Of a DNA stretch of 64,000 bases, positions 12,854 through 24,849 are shown in pieces. The translations under genes were made by a program, and so were the position numbers. Positions within the stretch are counted from its first letter, which is position 1; every line of letters begins with the position of its first letter. The stretch is from Raffaelea ambrosiae. Lineage: Eukaryota; Ascomycota; Sordariomycetes; Ophiostomatales; Ophiostomataceae. Below the pieces are notes generated by a model. The model was not told where the DNA came from. It saw only the letters and a list, made by a program, of their open reading frames with translations, and ran no database searches. The DNA is taken from assembly GCA_002778195.1 (NCBI GenBank), contig PCDI01000004.1, forward strand, positions 320,074 through 384,073, in the 5' to 3' direction.

Positions 12854-15764
12854 CAGCAGTCGGCCATTGCCAGGTATTTTACGACTGTCATGGAAGAGAC
12901 GTCGCGGAGAACTGAATAGCCCGCGAAAATGTATGGCTACTTTGGGTGAGGTTCCGTGTGTATCGGGGTGTGAAGACAAATAAGAGCCTCAAGACCACCA
13001 AAAAAAAGGAAGCATGCAATATACTCGTACGCATGTTATGACGAAACAAGACACGCGGAACCGCACACGTCTCGGGCTGGGAGGACAAGGACGAACAAAA
13101 AGGACACGCGGGGTGTAAATGAAATCCAACAAACAAAGAGATTGAAAACCGGTCGGACAACAGACTGCGGTCACCGGAGAAAGAGAGATGAAGATATGCA
13201 TGACATACATAGTACAACGACAACCAAGAAACAGAAAGAAGAATAGTATCTACTAATATGCGAGGAGGCTGAAGAGGCTGAAAGGGACGGACAGACACGA
13301 GTGAAGAACTCCAAATACGGTTACGTGGCAAAGTGCAATATGAGCAGCAAAGGACAAGAAGAAAACGTGCATGTGTATCATCCATATGATAATGGACGTG
13401 GTAAGATACATGTCGTGCCCAAATTTCATTATGAAAAAGGCATTGTCTTAATAAATCCGCTTTGTCTCTTTTCGGAACCAGGACCGGGGCTCGCAAGGGA
13501 AGAGGGTCTGTTGACTACTACCGTATGTGAGCATTGACGGCGGAAGGCTCCCCGGCAGGAGCTGGACAAGGAGCTTGGACATGGGCAGGCTCGGCCAAAA
13601 AAAAAAAACAATACTACATAGTACTATGTATGTACACTTGTACTCGTAGAATAAAACAAATTTAAAAAAATGGGAACTTTCGAAACATAGTGGAAAAGGC
13701 GGGATGGGGAAGCCCAGACGGCGACCCAACTCGGAGAAATAGAGAGTGAAAATGCAACGAGACCAAAGAGATACCGAGAGATTCAGGAGCCACGAGGACC
13801 ACATAAAGAGGAGCTGCAGGGGCCACAGGAGCCACAAGAATCATACCGACCACATGAGGACACTGGAGGAACAGAGGTGTGTGAGTGGCGGAGGAGTTGA
13901 GAAGTGATAGATTGCGTCCACAAAGTGGAGGAGGCAGGTGGAGGAAACGGGTGGAGGTGACAAGGAAGAGGGGACTGTGACAAGAGGAAGAAACGAAGGA
14001 AATAAAACGTGCAACGATGCTTGTGATGGTTATGCATTGCACCCTGGCCGGGGTGGAGAGGGGAGAGGGATGGTCTCTCAATCCCAGTATCAAAGAAAAG
14101 GACGAATAAGACAAGACGCATATTACATAGTAGACGAGAAGACAAAAAGACGGAGATGGATGCACAACATGAGAAAGAAAGGCCGAGAAGCAGACAGACG
14201 AAGCGGACTTTGAAACACTAGCACCCGGACGATGCTTCTTTCTTGTCAATCTCATTCTCTACGTATTGGTGTGTCTGCCGTGCCCCTACTCGTACATGAG
14301 ATGAGGCAAAGACTCATCTATTGGCAAGGCGAACTGGAGAAACGGTTTCGCCTTGGTGAGAGCCAATGGCACGGCTGCGTCTGCGCCTGCATGACGTCTG
14401 CGGCTTGGGCGGACTGACGAGAGGGGGAAGAAGAAGAAGAAAAAGGCGTGCGTGGAGGAAAAAGAAAAGAAGCAGATACATTTATGAGAGCGAATGGCGC
14501 AAATTGCGCAAGCCTGTCTTACCATTCAGACGGGGAAAGAGGGGCGGCGTCAGATGAAAAGAGACAAGGGAAAAGAAAAGACGAGTTGTTTACACTCGGC
14601 GGCTCCGGGAGACGGCTTTCGAGCGTGAGAGCGAGAGAGAGCCAAAAAAACAAAAAACAAAAAAGAGTGAATGCGTTGCGTGGAATGAGCACGCGTAGTG
14701 AAGAATGAGATATCGATGCCGATGAGGGCCAAGCGAGAGGAGACGTGCTCGAAGCGACTGAAGCTTGGACTTTCCTAGACGATTGGCGCTGGGGCACTTT
14801 GGCACTTTGGCATTTTTGACACTTGGCCAAAGTGGACGGGCCACAGCCAAGCTGCTGTGCTATAGCCCGCCCCAGTCCAACTAAGATGCGCGGCATGCGC
14901 GCCGCCGACACATGCGTCTGGACTGTCTGGGAGCCGAGTTGTGTCTGTGTCTTTGTGAGGAGACTGTGGATGGGTACTATGAGTACTCCGTACTAGTTAC
15001 TATGTATGTATGTGAAGGATGTGGGAAAGGGTGTGGGGGAAGTGTGTGTGGGTGGGTGGGTGGCTCACCAGCATGCGGGTTGAAATGTCCTGCAGTATGG
15101 AACATGGGAGTCACTACATAGTACTCGTACACTCTAGAGAGACCAGGACGAGACACGCGGTTGGCCGGCACAACCACAGCACGGCAGGACATGCCAGATT
15201 TCGAGATTTTCAGAAAAAAAAAAGGGCCATGCAAGGGAGACAGATCTACGCTGTGGTTTTCCCTTTTTGTCTGCCAAGAAGGAACAGATGGTCCGCGAGA
15301 GCACGGCCAAAACGTGTGTTCCCGTAGAACGACAACCGTAGAACGGCAATTTGTCATGGGCATTTTCTTCTGGTATTGTTCGCGAGGAGAAGAACGAGCA
15401 GAGCAACACAAGGCAGCGAAGGGCTTGCGCATGCCAGAGCGCGGCGATCCGGTCTGTGGGCAAGACCGGTTCGCCTGCAGGTCGATACTTTGGGTAAACC
15501 TTTTTTTTTATTTGTTCTACTTTTTTGTTCTTTTTTTATCGCCATCGTTCTTTCTATTTGATTTTTGCGAGGAATGTTGGTTGTTGGCTGCAGCCACCGC
15601 AAGAGATCCGACTCTTTGTATTGTCTTCATACTGTAACTAGCCAACTCCATAGGGTGGGCGTCGACGATAGGAAATTGCCGCACACCCATGGGATCTTGC
15701 CACAGCTTTCTTTGATCTCTGTTTTTTTTTTTTTTTTCTGTTGGTCAGCCACGAACGCCACGAA

Positions 15765-15796
15765 AACACCAGAACACCAGAACACCAGAACACCAG
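15765..15796 (+). repeat. four copies of an 8-bp repeat
   Basis: Unit AACACCAG repeated four times without error. Confidence 0.9.
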
Positions 15797-16567
15797 AACA
15801 GACGCGCGCAATTTTCCCGCACGTGGCTCCTCCAGACGACGACCGCACATGGCTGGTGGTGGGCACATATTATACTACTATGTATTCACTACGCCGTAGT
15901 AGCTGACCATCGATGGCAAGCAAGGCAAGCAAGACATCCAGGGCGAGAGATCGCCGACTTGGAGCGCAGGTGGTGGATGGACTGGTGGGTAACGACAGAG
16001 CATCGCTGCAGGCCATACCGAGTCGAGGTGCCTTAGTAGAGTTCTGACTGCAGGCCAGCCTTTTTGAGGAAGGGCCCGATCTCCGCTGAGATCACTACTG
16101 CAACTGCCAGTGCAACCACATGTAACAGCTGGCCATCGCGGCCACAGACAGCAAGATGACACCAGCACAGCAAGCACAACGGTGGCTGCATAACGAACTA
16201 CTATTAGTTGCACGATGCTTCTTCCACTTAGTCGTCTATCCTGGCCAATTGTGACGGACCTGGGCCAATGAGGCGAGAGAGCTGGGAGGCTTCGGAACAA
16301 TAGCAGACAATACGTATAGTTACTACGTACTAGTTATATAAATGAGTTGTGACCGCAGTACGAGTCGCACTTCGCATCTTGGTTGGGGCTGCCATAGTAG
16401 TTGCCTCCATATTAACTGCGGCTGGGGACTCCTGTTCTCCATCGCGTGCCTGATCATGCCATTCTCCGCTTGTCTGCCACGGCCAGACAGACAACGGCCT
16501 GGCAGACGAGACTGCTTCCGGGCGACAGTCCGATGCTGGTTTTATTTTATTTTTATTATTTTTTTTT

Positions 16568-16588
16568 GGGGGGGGGGGGGGGGGGGGG
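16568..16588 (+). repeat. G homopolymer of 21
   Basis: Uninterrupted run of 21 G directly after a T run. It may be real or partly an assembly artefact, and could form a G-quadruplex. Confidence 0.85.
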
Positions 16589-18042
16589 TGGTGCCTAGTC
16601 AATAGTGATTTCTTTGTTGGAATCTTCGTTCTGGCTAGTTAGTCCTCTGGCCTTTTCGTTCCTTAGCCCTGCTTTTTTGGTTCTTTTGTTTTGCTCACCG
16701 CTGCAGAACTGCGCTTTGCTGCCTTTGTCTTAACGCGCCCGCCTTTTCTTTTTCCTGGCCGTCTCTGGTCTTCTTTGGGCTTGACGGCCTGTAGTGCCAG
16801 TCGAATAGTCTCGAAGCGTCTCGGGCTGCACGGTATCTTACGGCCTCTTGAAGAATCTCGTCGCATACGAGCGCGTGCTCCTATCGCCCACAGTTCGCAT
16901 CTTACGAGTACTCGTACTCTCTGGCGCATTTCTTTCCATCCTTGTTCCCAGCCTTCGTCCGCCGGGCTCTCCTTTTCCTTGCTCTTCTCAGTCTTCCATC
17001 TTCCATCTTTCGGCCTGCTTTCTCACGCATCCTCAGTCGCTCTCATCCACGCACTCTCACACACACACACGTCCCCCCCCCCTTCCCCTGTCCTTCGCCG
17101 AAGCTTCCCCTTCTCTTGGTCCTCCTCAGGTCGATTCTGCGCAACACGAAGTCCGATCCACCATCCTTTGTTTCTTTTTCCTCTGACAAGATCACCTGCT
17201 GTTCGCCTCGCGCCCACCCCCGTACTATGTCAGATACTATGCAAGATACGGTCCTTGCACCGCCGATCCCTGGTGGACTACTTCTGCCAAGCGGAAGTGC
17301 AGCGCCGACCCGTGGAATACGTCCTCTGTTGTCGTTCGAGCCCCCAACTTAGGGGCAGCATCATGCGCGGGATGCAAAAAAGTAATAGGGGTCAGAGTAA
17401 AGTGGTGTACGAGCAACAGTGCAAAAAATGCCTGCATTCCTGGTTCAGAGCCCTAGGCTGCTGCTAGACGGCTGCTAGACTGCAGTCCAGGGTGTCTTCA
17501 CCCCCTGTAGTTCGTTAGCTGTGCAGCACACCCACCAGAAATGGCAGGTGCGCCCGCGACATGTGGCTTTGGGCAGATAATGATTAGTTACCGTCCGTGG
17601 ATGACTATGGGCTCTGAAGCCACTCTGAAGCCACCCGGAACCACCCTGGAGATGCCTTTTTACTACGTGCGTAGCACTGTCTCTCCTCGCCCCCTTCCGG
17701 CCCCTCCCCGTGCTGCGCATGGCTGCGCATGGCTGGGAACCGCATGGAACTATCAGCCAGTAGCGTGCGTGGCGCTGTAATGGAGCCGCCTAGCGCGTCC
17801 AGGCCACACCCTCAACGACCAAACGGAAGGCCCTATTAATATGGGGATGCTCGCGCTGCACGCGATGGGACGCCATCTGGGCCGTTTCTCCACACTGTGG
17901 GTGGCCCTTGTTTTTGTCCTCTCTGTGCGTCCCTCGTGTGGTCTTTTCCTGTGCCTGTCTTGCTCTTGCCACGCGGCGATCGCCTGGCATGGCAGACACA
18001 GTGCTAACACCACTGTACAAAGCCCAGTGCAACCGCGAGTGG

Positions 18043-18096
18043 CCTCGTTTGCCTCGTTTGCCTCGTTTGCCTCGTTTGCCTTGTTTGCCTCGTTTG
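18043..18096 (+). repeat. six copies of a 9-bp repeat
   Basis: Unit CCTCGTTTG repeated six times, with one T-for-C change in the fifth copy. It gives NEANEA-type peptides on the minus strand, but no gene is supported there. Confidence 0.9.
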
Positions 18097-19139
18097 CTGG
18101 TTGTGGCCACGGCACCCATGCCCAGACCCTGTAGTACATACTATGTAGTAATAACTTGCGGTGCATGCAGCCCACGCTCGCAGCCCACGCTCGCAGCCCA
18201 TGCTCCACCGGTGGTGAACCCATGCAGTGCATGGCCGGTGCGTGTCCTCCACGCTGCTCGCACGCCCTGGCGTCGTAGTCAGCACACGCAGCTGCAGGTG
18301 AAGTGCGGCCTAGCACGCGCAATGTATCTTGCCGTGTATCCTACCGTGCATCTTACATAGTGCCTAGCTGTATCCCCTCCGGGTGCTGGCCCCGTCACGT
18401 GGCGGGAGCACAGTACTTGCTCGTTCGCGCGCGCACTGCTGCAGCGCCCCCCCTCCAACAAAACTGAGGGCGGCCAGTCCTCGAGGAAAAAACGTGCTTT
18501 CCTTCCATCCCTAGCGGCGGCCGGCTGTTCCACTTTCCCTCCTGGTCCCCTGCTGGACCCCTGTCGGTGTCTCTTGTGTGGTTTGTCTGCGTGGCTGCCC
18601 GTGGTCCCTTTTGCTGCTTCCTTGATATTTTTGCTGCTTGTCTGGACTGCCTGCACGGCAGCACGAGTAGCAGGACACTCGGCCTCTCTTCCAGACGTCT
18701 TCTGCAAAGCAGCGACTCGGTAGGGGTTTCCTACAGGCCCCGTCTCAACTGCTGGATGGACCCCATGCCCCCGTCCCTGCACCCCCAAGCCCTTCCACAC
18801 CCAAATCCACCCATCGGTCTCCCCATCCCCCCTATTAAGGAAACGAGATAATACCCAGATACCTGCGAAAAAAGAAAAGAACCCCCCCCCCCCATCGAAA
18901 CTACCATACATAGTAGTACGAGTAGTATGAAAAAAAAAACCCCCCCAAAAAAGCAATACCACCCTTTCTTTGCTCTCCCACTCTTTGTTCCTTGCCATGC
19001 GACCTGCCCGCGCAGCCAGACAATTGGCACTAGATTTAGTCTCCTCCCTTCCTAAGCCCCCGGAACGCTCTTCGATTGGCCTCTTGCCATCCCAGCAGGG
19101 CCATCCTCTTTCTCTCTGTTCATTTTCTGCACTCTAGTT

Positions 19140-20673
19140 CACTCGCTGCTGGACCGCCTCCGTCTCGTATCTGCCACCCCCCCGGGCCAGTCCAGCCAGT
19201 CCAGCCAGTCCTCTCTTTTTTGTAACATTTTTTTTCGTCCTTTCACCTGGTCGTTTCTTCTTCTTGCTCTCGCTGTCCGCCCTCTTCTTCTTTCCCTTCT
19301 CTTCCTCCCCAACTACCTCTCCTCCACATCGTGAGTTTCCTCTTTCCGTGCGTGGACTTTGCATTGAGGCTCTGCTCTTCTGCCTGGTCTCCTCTTCCTT
19401 GTCTCTTCGGCCCCTCCTGCTCGGCCTCTCGTCTTCTCGAGTTCTTCTGCGTTCGATCCCTCGACTGCTCCCTCGCAATCGAGTCCTTCCCGAGTCGCTG
19501 AAACCCACCCGATCCTCCCTCGCTTTGTGTCTGCAGCAGCCAATAATTGCTTGGTCCTGTTGCTTTTCCGCGCCATTTCGTCTCTGGTGCCCTCGCTTTT
19601 CTCTCTCGCACCTCGCTCGGCTCCAGCTTTGCCCAGACCTGGCTGATCCTTCTCGCCTGTCCGTTCGACATCCCAGCAGGGCCGCCAGCCACCACACGAT
19701 AGTTACGGCTCGCCTCATTCCCACACCCCCTGGCTGGTCAACCTTTCGTTTCTTCTTGATTCTTCAACAACCTTTCACGCCTCCCTCTCTGACTACTGCT
19801 CTCTTCCGGTCTTTCGTCGTCACTTGTCAACTCGGCCACAACTCTGTTTCTTGCTCAACCTCGAGTCGGCCCATTGCTGAACCCCCTCCGTGCGCTTGTG
19901 TACCTGTGCTTCTGTGCCTGCGTTCGCAGACAATTCCATTTTTCTCGAAGCGCACGCACCCTCCTCCCTGGTCCACCACACACCCCCCCCTAAGCGAAAG
20001 ATACTCGTCACCTTGTACAGCCGGACCAGAAATCTCGTGACAACGCTGTCGACAAGAGTCCAAAGGGGCAACAGTCCGTCCATCTGCCCAGCCAATCACA
20101 GCGGGCCGCTTTCACTCCTCCACGCCCACAAGACCCTCTCTGCAGGAGTCGTCGTCCACGTCTTGACCGCATTTTGATCGCCTGTTTTTATAAGAGCATC
20201 CCGCTTATCTGCCTGTGTCGTGCATATTGTCCGGCGTCTGCTGAGTATCCATTGACCGGGGCGCCCGCCTTTGTCATTCCGACGACGAACGATTGCGTCC
20301 TTCTTAGCTAGCCAATCCGTCGCGCACGTCGCCTCCACCAATTCGGCTCCACGTCTACAACACGACTCCACGTCTGCAGCGCCGATCACAAAAACTACCT
20401 CAGGTCCTTCTTGCCAGCTTCTCTCGTCGGCAGCCATTCCTTTTACCTTGTCTACTGTCTATTGTCTCTGTCGTGCTGTCTTGTCTTGGTCTCTTGTCTT
20501 GACTTCGATTTTGACTTTCACATTGACTTTGACTTTCATCGTCTCTTTTGGGGTTTTCTTTTTTTTTTTTTTTCGCTTTCGCGCCATCTTCCTCCTTCTC
20601 GAATCCGTGTGCGCCAGTTCGCTTCGACGACCATTTCGCACGCCCCTTTTGTTGCTCGGCTCACACTTGAACC
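19140..20673 (+). promoter_or_regulatory. pyrimidine-rich promoter/leader of the bHLH gene
   Basis: About 1.5 kb with strong C+T excess on the coding strand directly before the bHLH ATG. CT-rich tracts are typical of promoters and 5' leaders in filamentous fungi. A T run at about 20560-20575 lies about 100 bp before the start. No clear TATA box was found. The transcription start cannot be placed from sequence alone. Confidence 0.45.
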
Positions 20674-22609
20674 ATGGAGTCACAGACTCTCCCACCGCAG
20701 AAGCTCCCGGCCGGCCTGGCCGGCGTGCTCAATTCGCCCGACATGAATCGCGACTCTGCCTACTACTCCAGTACGGATGCTTCCAGTAAACGTTGGTTTC
20801 GTCCCCGACCCTGGTTCCCCCTCCCCCTGTTTGCTCTCTTTGATCTGCTTCGATCTTGCACTCTCCTGCCTTTGCCTTTTCAGCCCTGCCTCTGTTCTTT
20901 GTCTCATCCCGCGCTCCGGGCTCTTTGCCGCTCCTCTCTCCTCGACACCTCTCTGTTGATACCTTTGCGCTCTCTCCAGCCAATGAGCCCCCCCCTCCCT
21001 CCCCCCGATTTTACTGTATATGCTAACCTAGGCCTCGCCTCGCCCTACAGACACCTCAGCCGCATCCTGTGCCGCCGTTGGCTCGACAGGTCCCTCGTCG
21101 CACTCGTCGGTCTCGCCGGCCGCCGCCTACCGCTCGCCGTCCTCCCAGCCGGACAAGACGCCCTCTCCCACCAGCGCCATCAACCGCCTTCCCCAGCCCC
21201 TCGTCTCTCCCACAACCAGCAGCATGAGCGTTGCCTCCATGGTCTCGCCTACCACGCCTGGCAGCGGTGATCTGCGCCACCTCGCCCACCGCCCACTGTC
21301 GTACGAGTCCGCACCGAACAGCGCCAGCCTGATCGCCGCCGCCGAGTACGATGCGTCGCGTCGTGAGAGCGTCGACAGCCGCATCAACCAGGGCATTGGC
21401 GAGCTGCGCCTGGGCGGCAACTCACCTTACGCCACCCACAACCACTCCACCACCTCCATACACAATACCTTCCCGCACCAGCAAAGGCAACCGCGCGCTG
21501 GTCTCGAGACCCTGTCTGTCCACCGTATCTCCAATGGCTACCAGCCAAGCGCCGACCGCAATCCTGACGGCCATTCCAAGGTTGTGCGGACAGCCCCTAC
21601 CATCACAGGTCCGGCTGTCAGCCAAATCGCCCGCGCCGCCGAACCCACCAAAGGCCAGGCTTGGGCTTTCCCCGAAGAAGAGATACACCGGATGCCGTCC
21701 ACCACCAGCCAGCACACCTCGGTCTCTCTGATCGACTCGCGCCGAAGCAGCATTGCCGATTCGCTCGCCAGCAGCCAGTTCACAACCGAGTCTCGCTTGC
21801 CATCAGGACAGCGGCACTTTGACGATCAGTCTCCCACAGCCGGCATCGGCGGCCCCATCGATTACCAGAACCAGCGCCTGTCAGGAGCGTCGGGCGAGTT
21901 TCCCACCACACACCACCACGCCCTCCAGCACAAGCAATTGGACGACATCCAGTCCGAGACGGGCAGCACGCACACCGGCTCGCAGCCATACAGCCGCACG
22001 CCAGAGCTGCGTGTCAGCCACAAGCTGGCCGAACGGAAGCGGCGAACGGAGATGAAGGAGCTGTTTGAGCAATTGCGTGACCTGATGCCACAGGAGCGGG
22101 GATCGAAGGCCTCTAAGTGGGAGATCCTGACAAAGGGTGAGTAATCTCTTTGAGGCACATCTGCTCTGCTATGATTCTAACTGCCTTCAGCTATTACCGA
22201 GCACCAGCGGCTACAGGACACGATCCGGTCTGCGACACAGCACTCTGCGGCGATGACGGGCGAAATTGCCATCCTGAAGAACGAGCTGCAGGCCATGCGT
22301 GTCGAAAACCAGCAACTACGTGCCGACATGGCCAACCTGGCCGCCAATCAGCAACGAAACGGAGGCAATACTACGCCTGTGGCCGGCGGGCCGGTGCAAC
22401 CGCCCACGGCTGCGTCTGGCATCTCAGACCCATTCTCTCGCCCAGCACAGCGGCCAGAACTGCCACCACTACGGTCTCTCAGCGGCGGACTGCCGCCACC
22501 AACAGGGGCCCCTACTTCGGCACCACCGCCACCACCACCCGACAGCATGACCGGTGTACGTTATGAGTCCAGCCGGGTTGAAGAATACCGACCACAGGAG
22601 CAGTACTGA
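20674..22609 (+). CDS. bHLH transcription factor
   Basis: Three-exon model (20674-20785, 21051-22136, 22191-22609), 538 residues. Intron 1 (265 bp) and intron 2 (54 bp) both have CTAAC branch points, and phases agree. The first half is Ser/Pro/His-rich and probably disordered. The bHLH domain sits around residues 358-408, with basic region HKLAERKRRTEMKELFEQLR. Its H, E and R spacing (positions 5, 9, 13 of the basic region) is the pattern that favours CACGTG-type E-boxes. The loop and helix 2 (SKWEILTK then AITEHQRLQ) are split by intron 2. Helix 2 runs into a coiled coil (AILKNELQAMRVENQQLRAD), as in bHLH-zipper proteins. The tail is Pro-rich. It is predicted to be a nuclear dimeric regulator. 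The start has a good ACCATGG context. No specific yeast orthologue can be named with confidence. Confidence 0.88.
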
Positions 22610-24849
22610 GCTTGGTCAGTTTGGTTGGCGATAGGCTGGCAGTTTAAAATTACCGTCCAGCCTGATCCACCAACCTGACCACTTGGTGACTTCTATTCCA
22701 GCATCCTGAACCTTGTGTGGTCTGTTTTTTATTTCTTTTTTTGTTGTGTCTTGTGCAATTGGGCGGTGACTGTGCATCCGGTAAGGTGGAAATGGGGTTT
22801 TGGCCTACCGTTGCCAACCAAAAACAACCAAAAACAAGATTCCCCCCTTGTTTGTATAATGGCGTTATGTGTATGAGACTATTGATACATATTTTCTTTT
22901 GTTCTCTCTATTTGTGCCTACCTCGCGAGGCCAAAAAGTGCTGTGTTATTTTTTTACCATTATTTTACTTTGTATGAGTGTCCAATGTTTATACGGAGTT
23001 TCTTTGTCACTGGTCCATTATTTAAAATCCAATTGGATCCGTCTTGCCCCTACAACTACTAACTGCTACATCGTCTCGTCTTGATCTGCTCTGGCTATTT
23101 ACGGGCTTTCAAGACCCTGACTACAACCTCCAAGACATAGCAAGTACAGTAGAGACCGAGAAAAAAGGAACAAAAGCATAGCGTTAACAAAAAAAAAAAA
23201 AGCGCTAGATAAACACACGACATTCTTTTGTCTTGGGTTGTCTTGGGTTGTCTCGGTCCAAATTGGGATGTCCGTTCTTGCCGCCTACACCCCGTTGCAC
23301 CTCGCAAGCAAGAGGAGCAGCAATCAAAATGAGGCCATTGTGCTTCGTGTCATGCAAGCAGGCGCCTCCGAGAAGAACGATCTACTGCACTGTGACCATG
23401 GTTTTACGCCATGGGTCTGTCGAATGGGTCGTGAAATGGGTTCGTGGCTTCGGTGAAAAAGACCCAATCGGCCGTTTTTTGCTTACGTTTTTCTGCCCTT
23501 GATTTATTTCTCCTATATGCCGAGAGCTGAAGAATCTGATGGTTTTGATTGACACCCCCCTGCTTGTGTGCTGTTTCATTGGGGCCTCGTTTGAGAAAGT
23601 GGCATAAGGCAACCCGCAAAGGCGCAGAAAGGCACAGGAAAAAGAAATGTGGTGGCTGTTGTGTAGGATTGGACTCATGCAGGCATCACCAGAGCAATTC
23701 CGGAAATGGGCTTGGAAATGGGCATGGCAGACTCTGCAGGAGAAGGAAGGCAGAAGAAAGAACTAAGACAATAAAATATAGCTAGATAAAATCAAATCAT
23801 AAAACAAGAAACCACACGAGTCCCATGTGGTTTTGGCTTGGTAGCGAGGAGCAAGGCACGAGACTAGAGGTGACGTTCTCACTATTACTTGCATTGCACA
23901 CAATGCCTACATACGGTGTAGTACTGAGACAGTGCATCCCTCTCCAGCTGTTGGGCGGTGTAGTCGCCCGAAAAGGACGACGATTCAGTCCCTGAAACGG
24001 CCTAGCCCCTTTTCCTCGGCAGCCGCCAAACGCCGTTTTACAATAGAAGCTTATTGTGTTGTAAGCAGAATCCCCCCCCCCCCCAAAAAGGCGAAAAAGT
24101 CTCATCAAATAGCGCTCGGACATAGTGAAACCTAGTTGGATAGTACAAAGTAGCTACAGCATTTGCCTGTGATCAGCCTAATCTTACCGTCTGATCTCCC
24201 TCTCCTGGACCAAGGACCGGCTAAGCCCAAAAATCCCCACGGGCCAAGCGCACGCGCTGATTGGCCAGCCTCACCCTCTTTGGCTCACCCCGTGTTCCCC
24301 TATTTTCTTGAATTTTCATCACAGCCGGGCGTAATAACTACCTGTATATCACATGCCATCGCCAACCTTGTAATACGGCACAATATAGCTACGATGCACA
24401 ACTGAAAGCGTGCAGTGCACTGGCCACGGTCATACTGCTGGAAACAGAGGGGGGGTCGGTGCAAAACAGTGTGTGGCGTCTGTTGGTGGCGGCCTTTTTT
24501 CTTGGCCTCATCCCTTTTGCTTCCTCGTCGTACTCTTGCATAGTAAGATACCTACACACACTCTCTCTCTTCTGGCTTTCGTTTTCATGATTCTTCATTT
24601 GCTTGCCCGCCTGTGCCGCACCCGCGCAGGATCCTCCATACGCTCCTTTCTCCTTCTCCATCGATAATGCGTCCTGTCCTTCGACGACGGCGGCGAAAAT
24701 AAGAACAAGAAGACAACGTTCCTTTTGCTGTTATAATTTTTATTTCCTTCTTTTTTTCTTTGTTCCATCTGTTCCTCTTTCGATACCCGACCATATTTGG
24801 TCGCTACTTGATCTCTTTGATCTCGACGCCTCCCCTCTAGTCGCCCCCG
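22610..24849. other. intergenic stretch between bHLH and mannosyltransferase genes
   Basis: About 2.2 kb without a supportable gene. T-rich 3' sequence follows the bHLH gene. From about 24480 to 24849 the plus strand is CT-rich and is probably the promoter and leader of the downstream mannosyltransferase. Confidence 0.55.

Larger units (their letters stand above)
11925..20673. other. 8.7 kb intergenic stretch
   Basis: No supportable gene. From 12.9 to 14.9 kb the plus strand is purine-rich, and from about 16.6 kb on it is increasingly pyrimidine-rich. Long frames here (for example the + frame at 19264-20040) are Ser/Leu/Pro/Arg-rich products of this bias. The stretch holds short tandem repeats, a 21-bp G run, and many TAC-rich palindromic words. 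The last 1.5 kb is probably the promoter and leader of the bHLH gene. Confidence 0.6.

Noticed and set aside
12842..12860. possible tRNA T-arm (GGTTCGAAT)
   Set aside because: The five-base T-stem does not pair and no anticodon or acceptor arm can be drawn; it is part of an inverted repeat.
13662..14255. 197-residue minus-strand frame
   Set aside because: Product of purine/pyrimidine bias with overlapping open frames; no protein-like pattern.
16691..17467. 258-residue plus-strand frame
   Set aside because: Same CT-rich artefact, with no conserved segment.
18043..18096. CRISPR-like array
   Set aside because: Units are directly contiguous 9-bp repeats with no spacers, in a eukaryotic genome; a simple minisatellite.
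19264..20040. 258-residue plus-strand frame
   Set aside because: Composition (Ser, Leu, Pro, Phe, Arg) is what CT-rich leader DNA gives in any frame; no domain.
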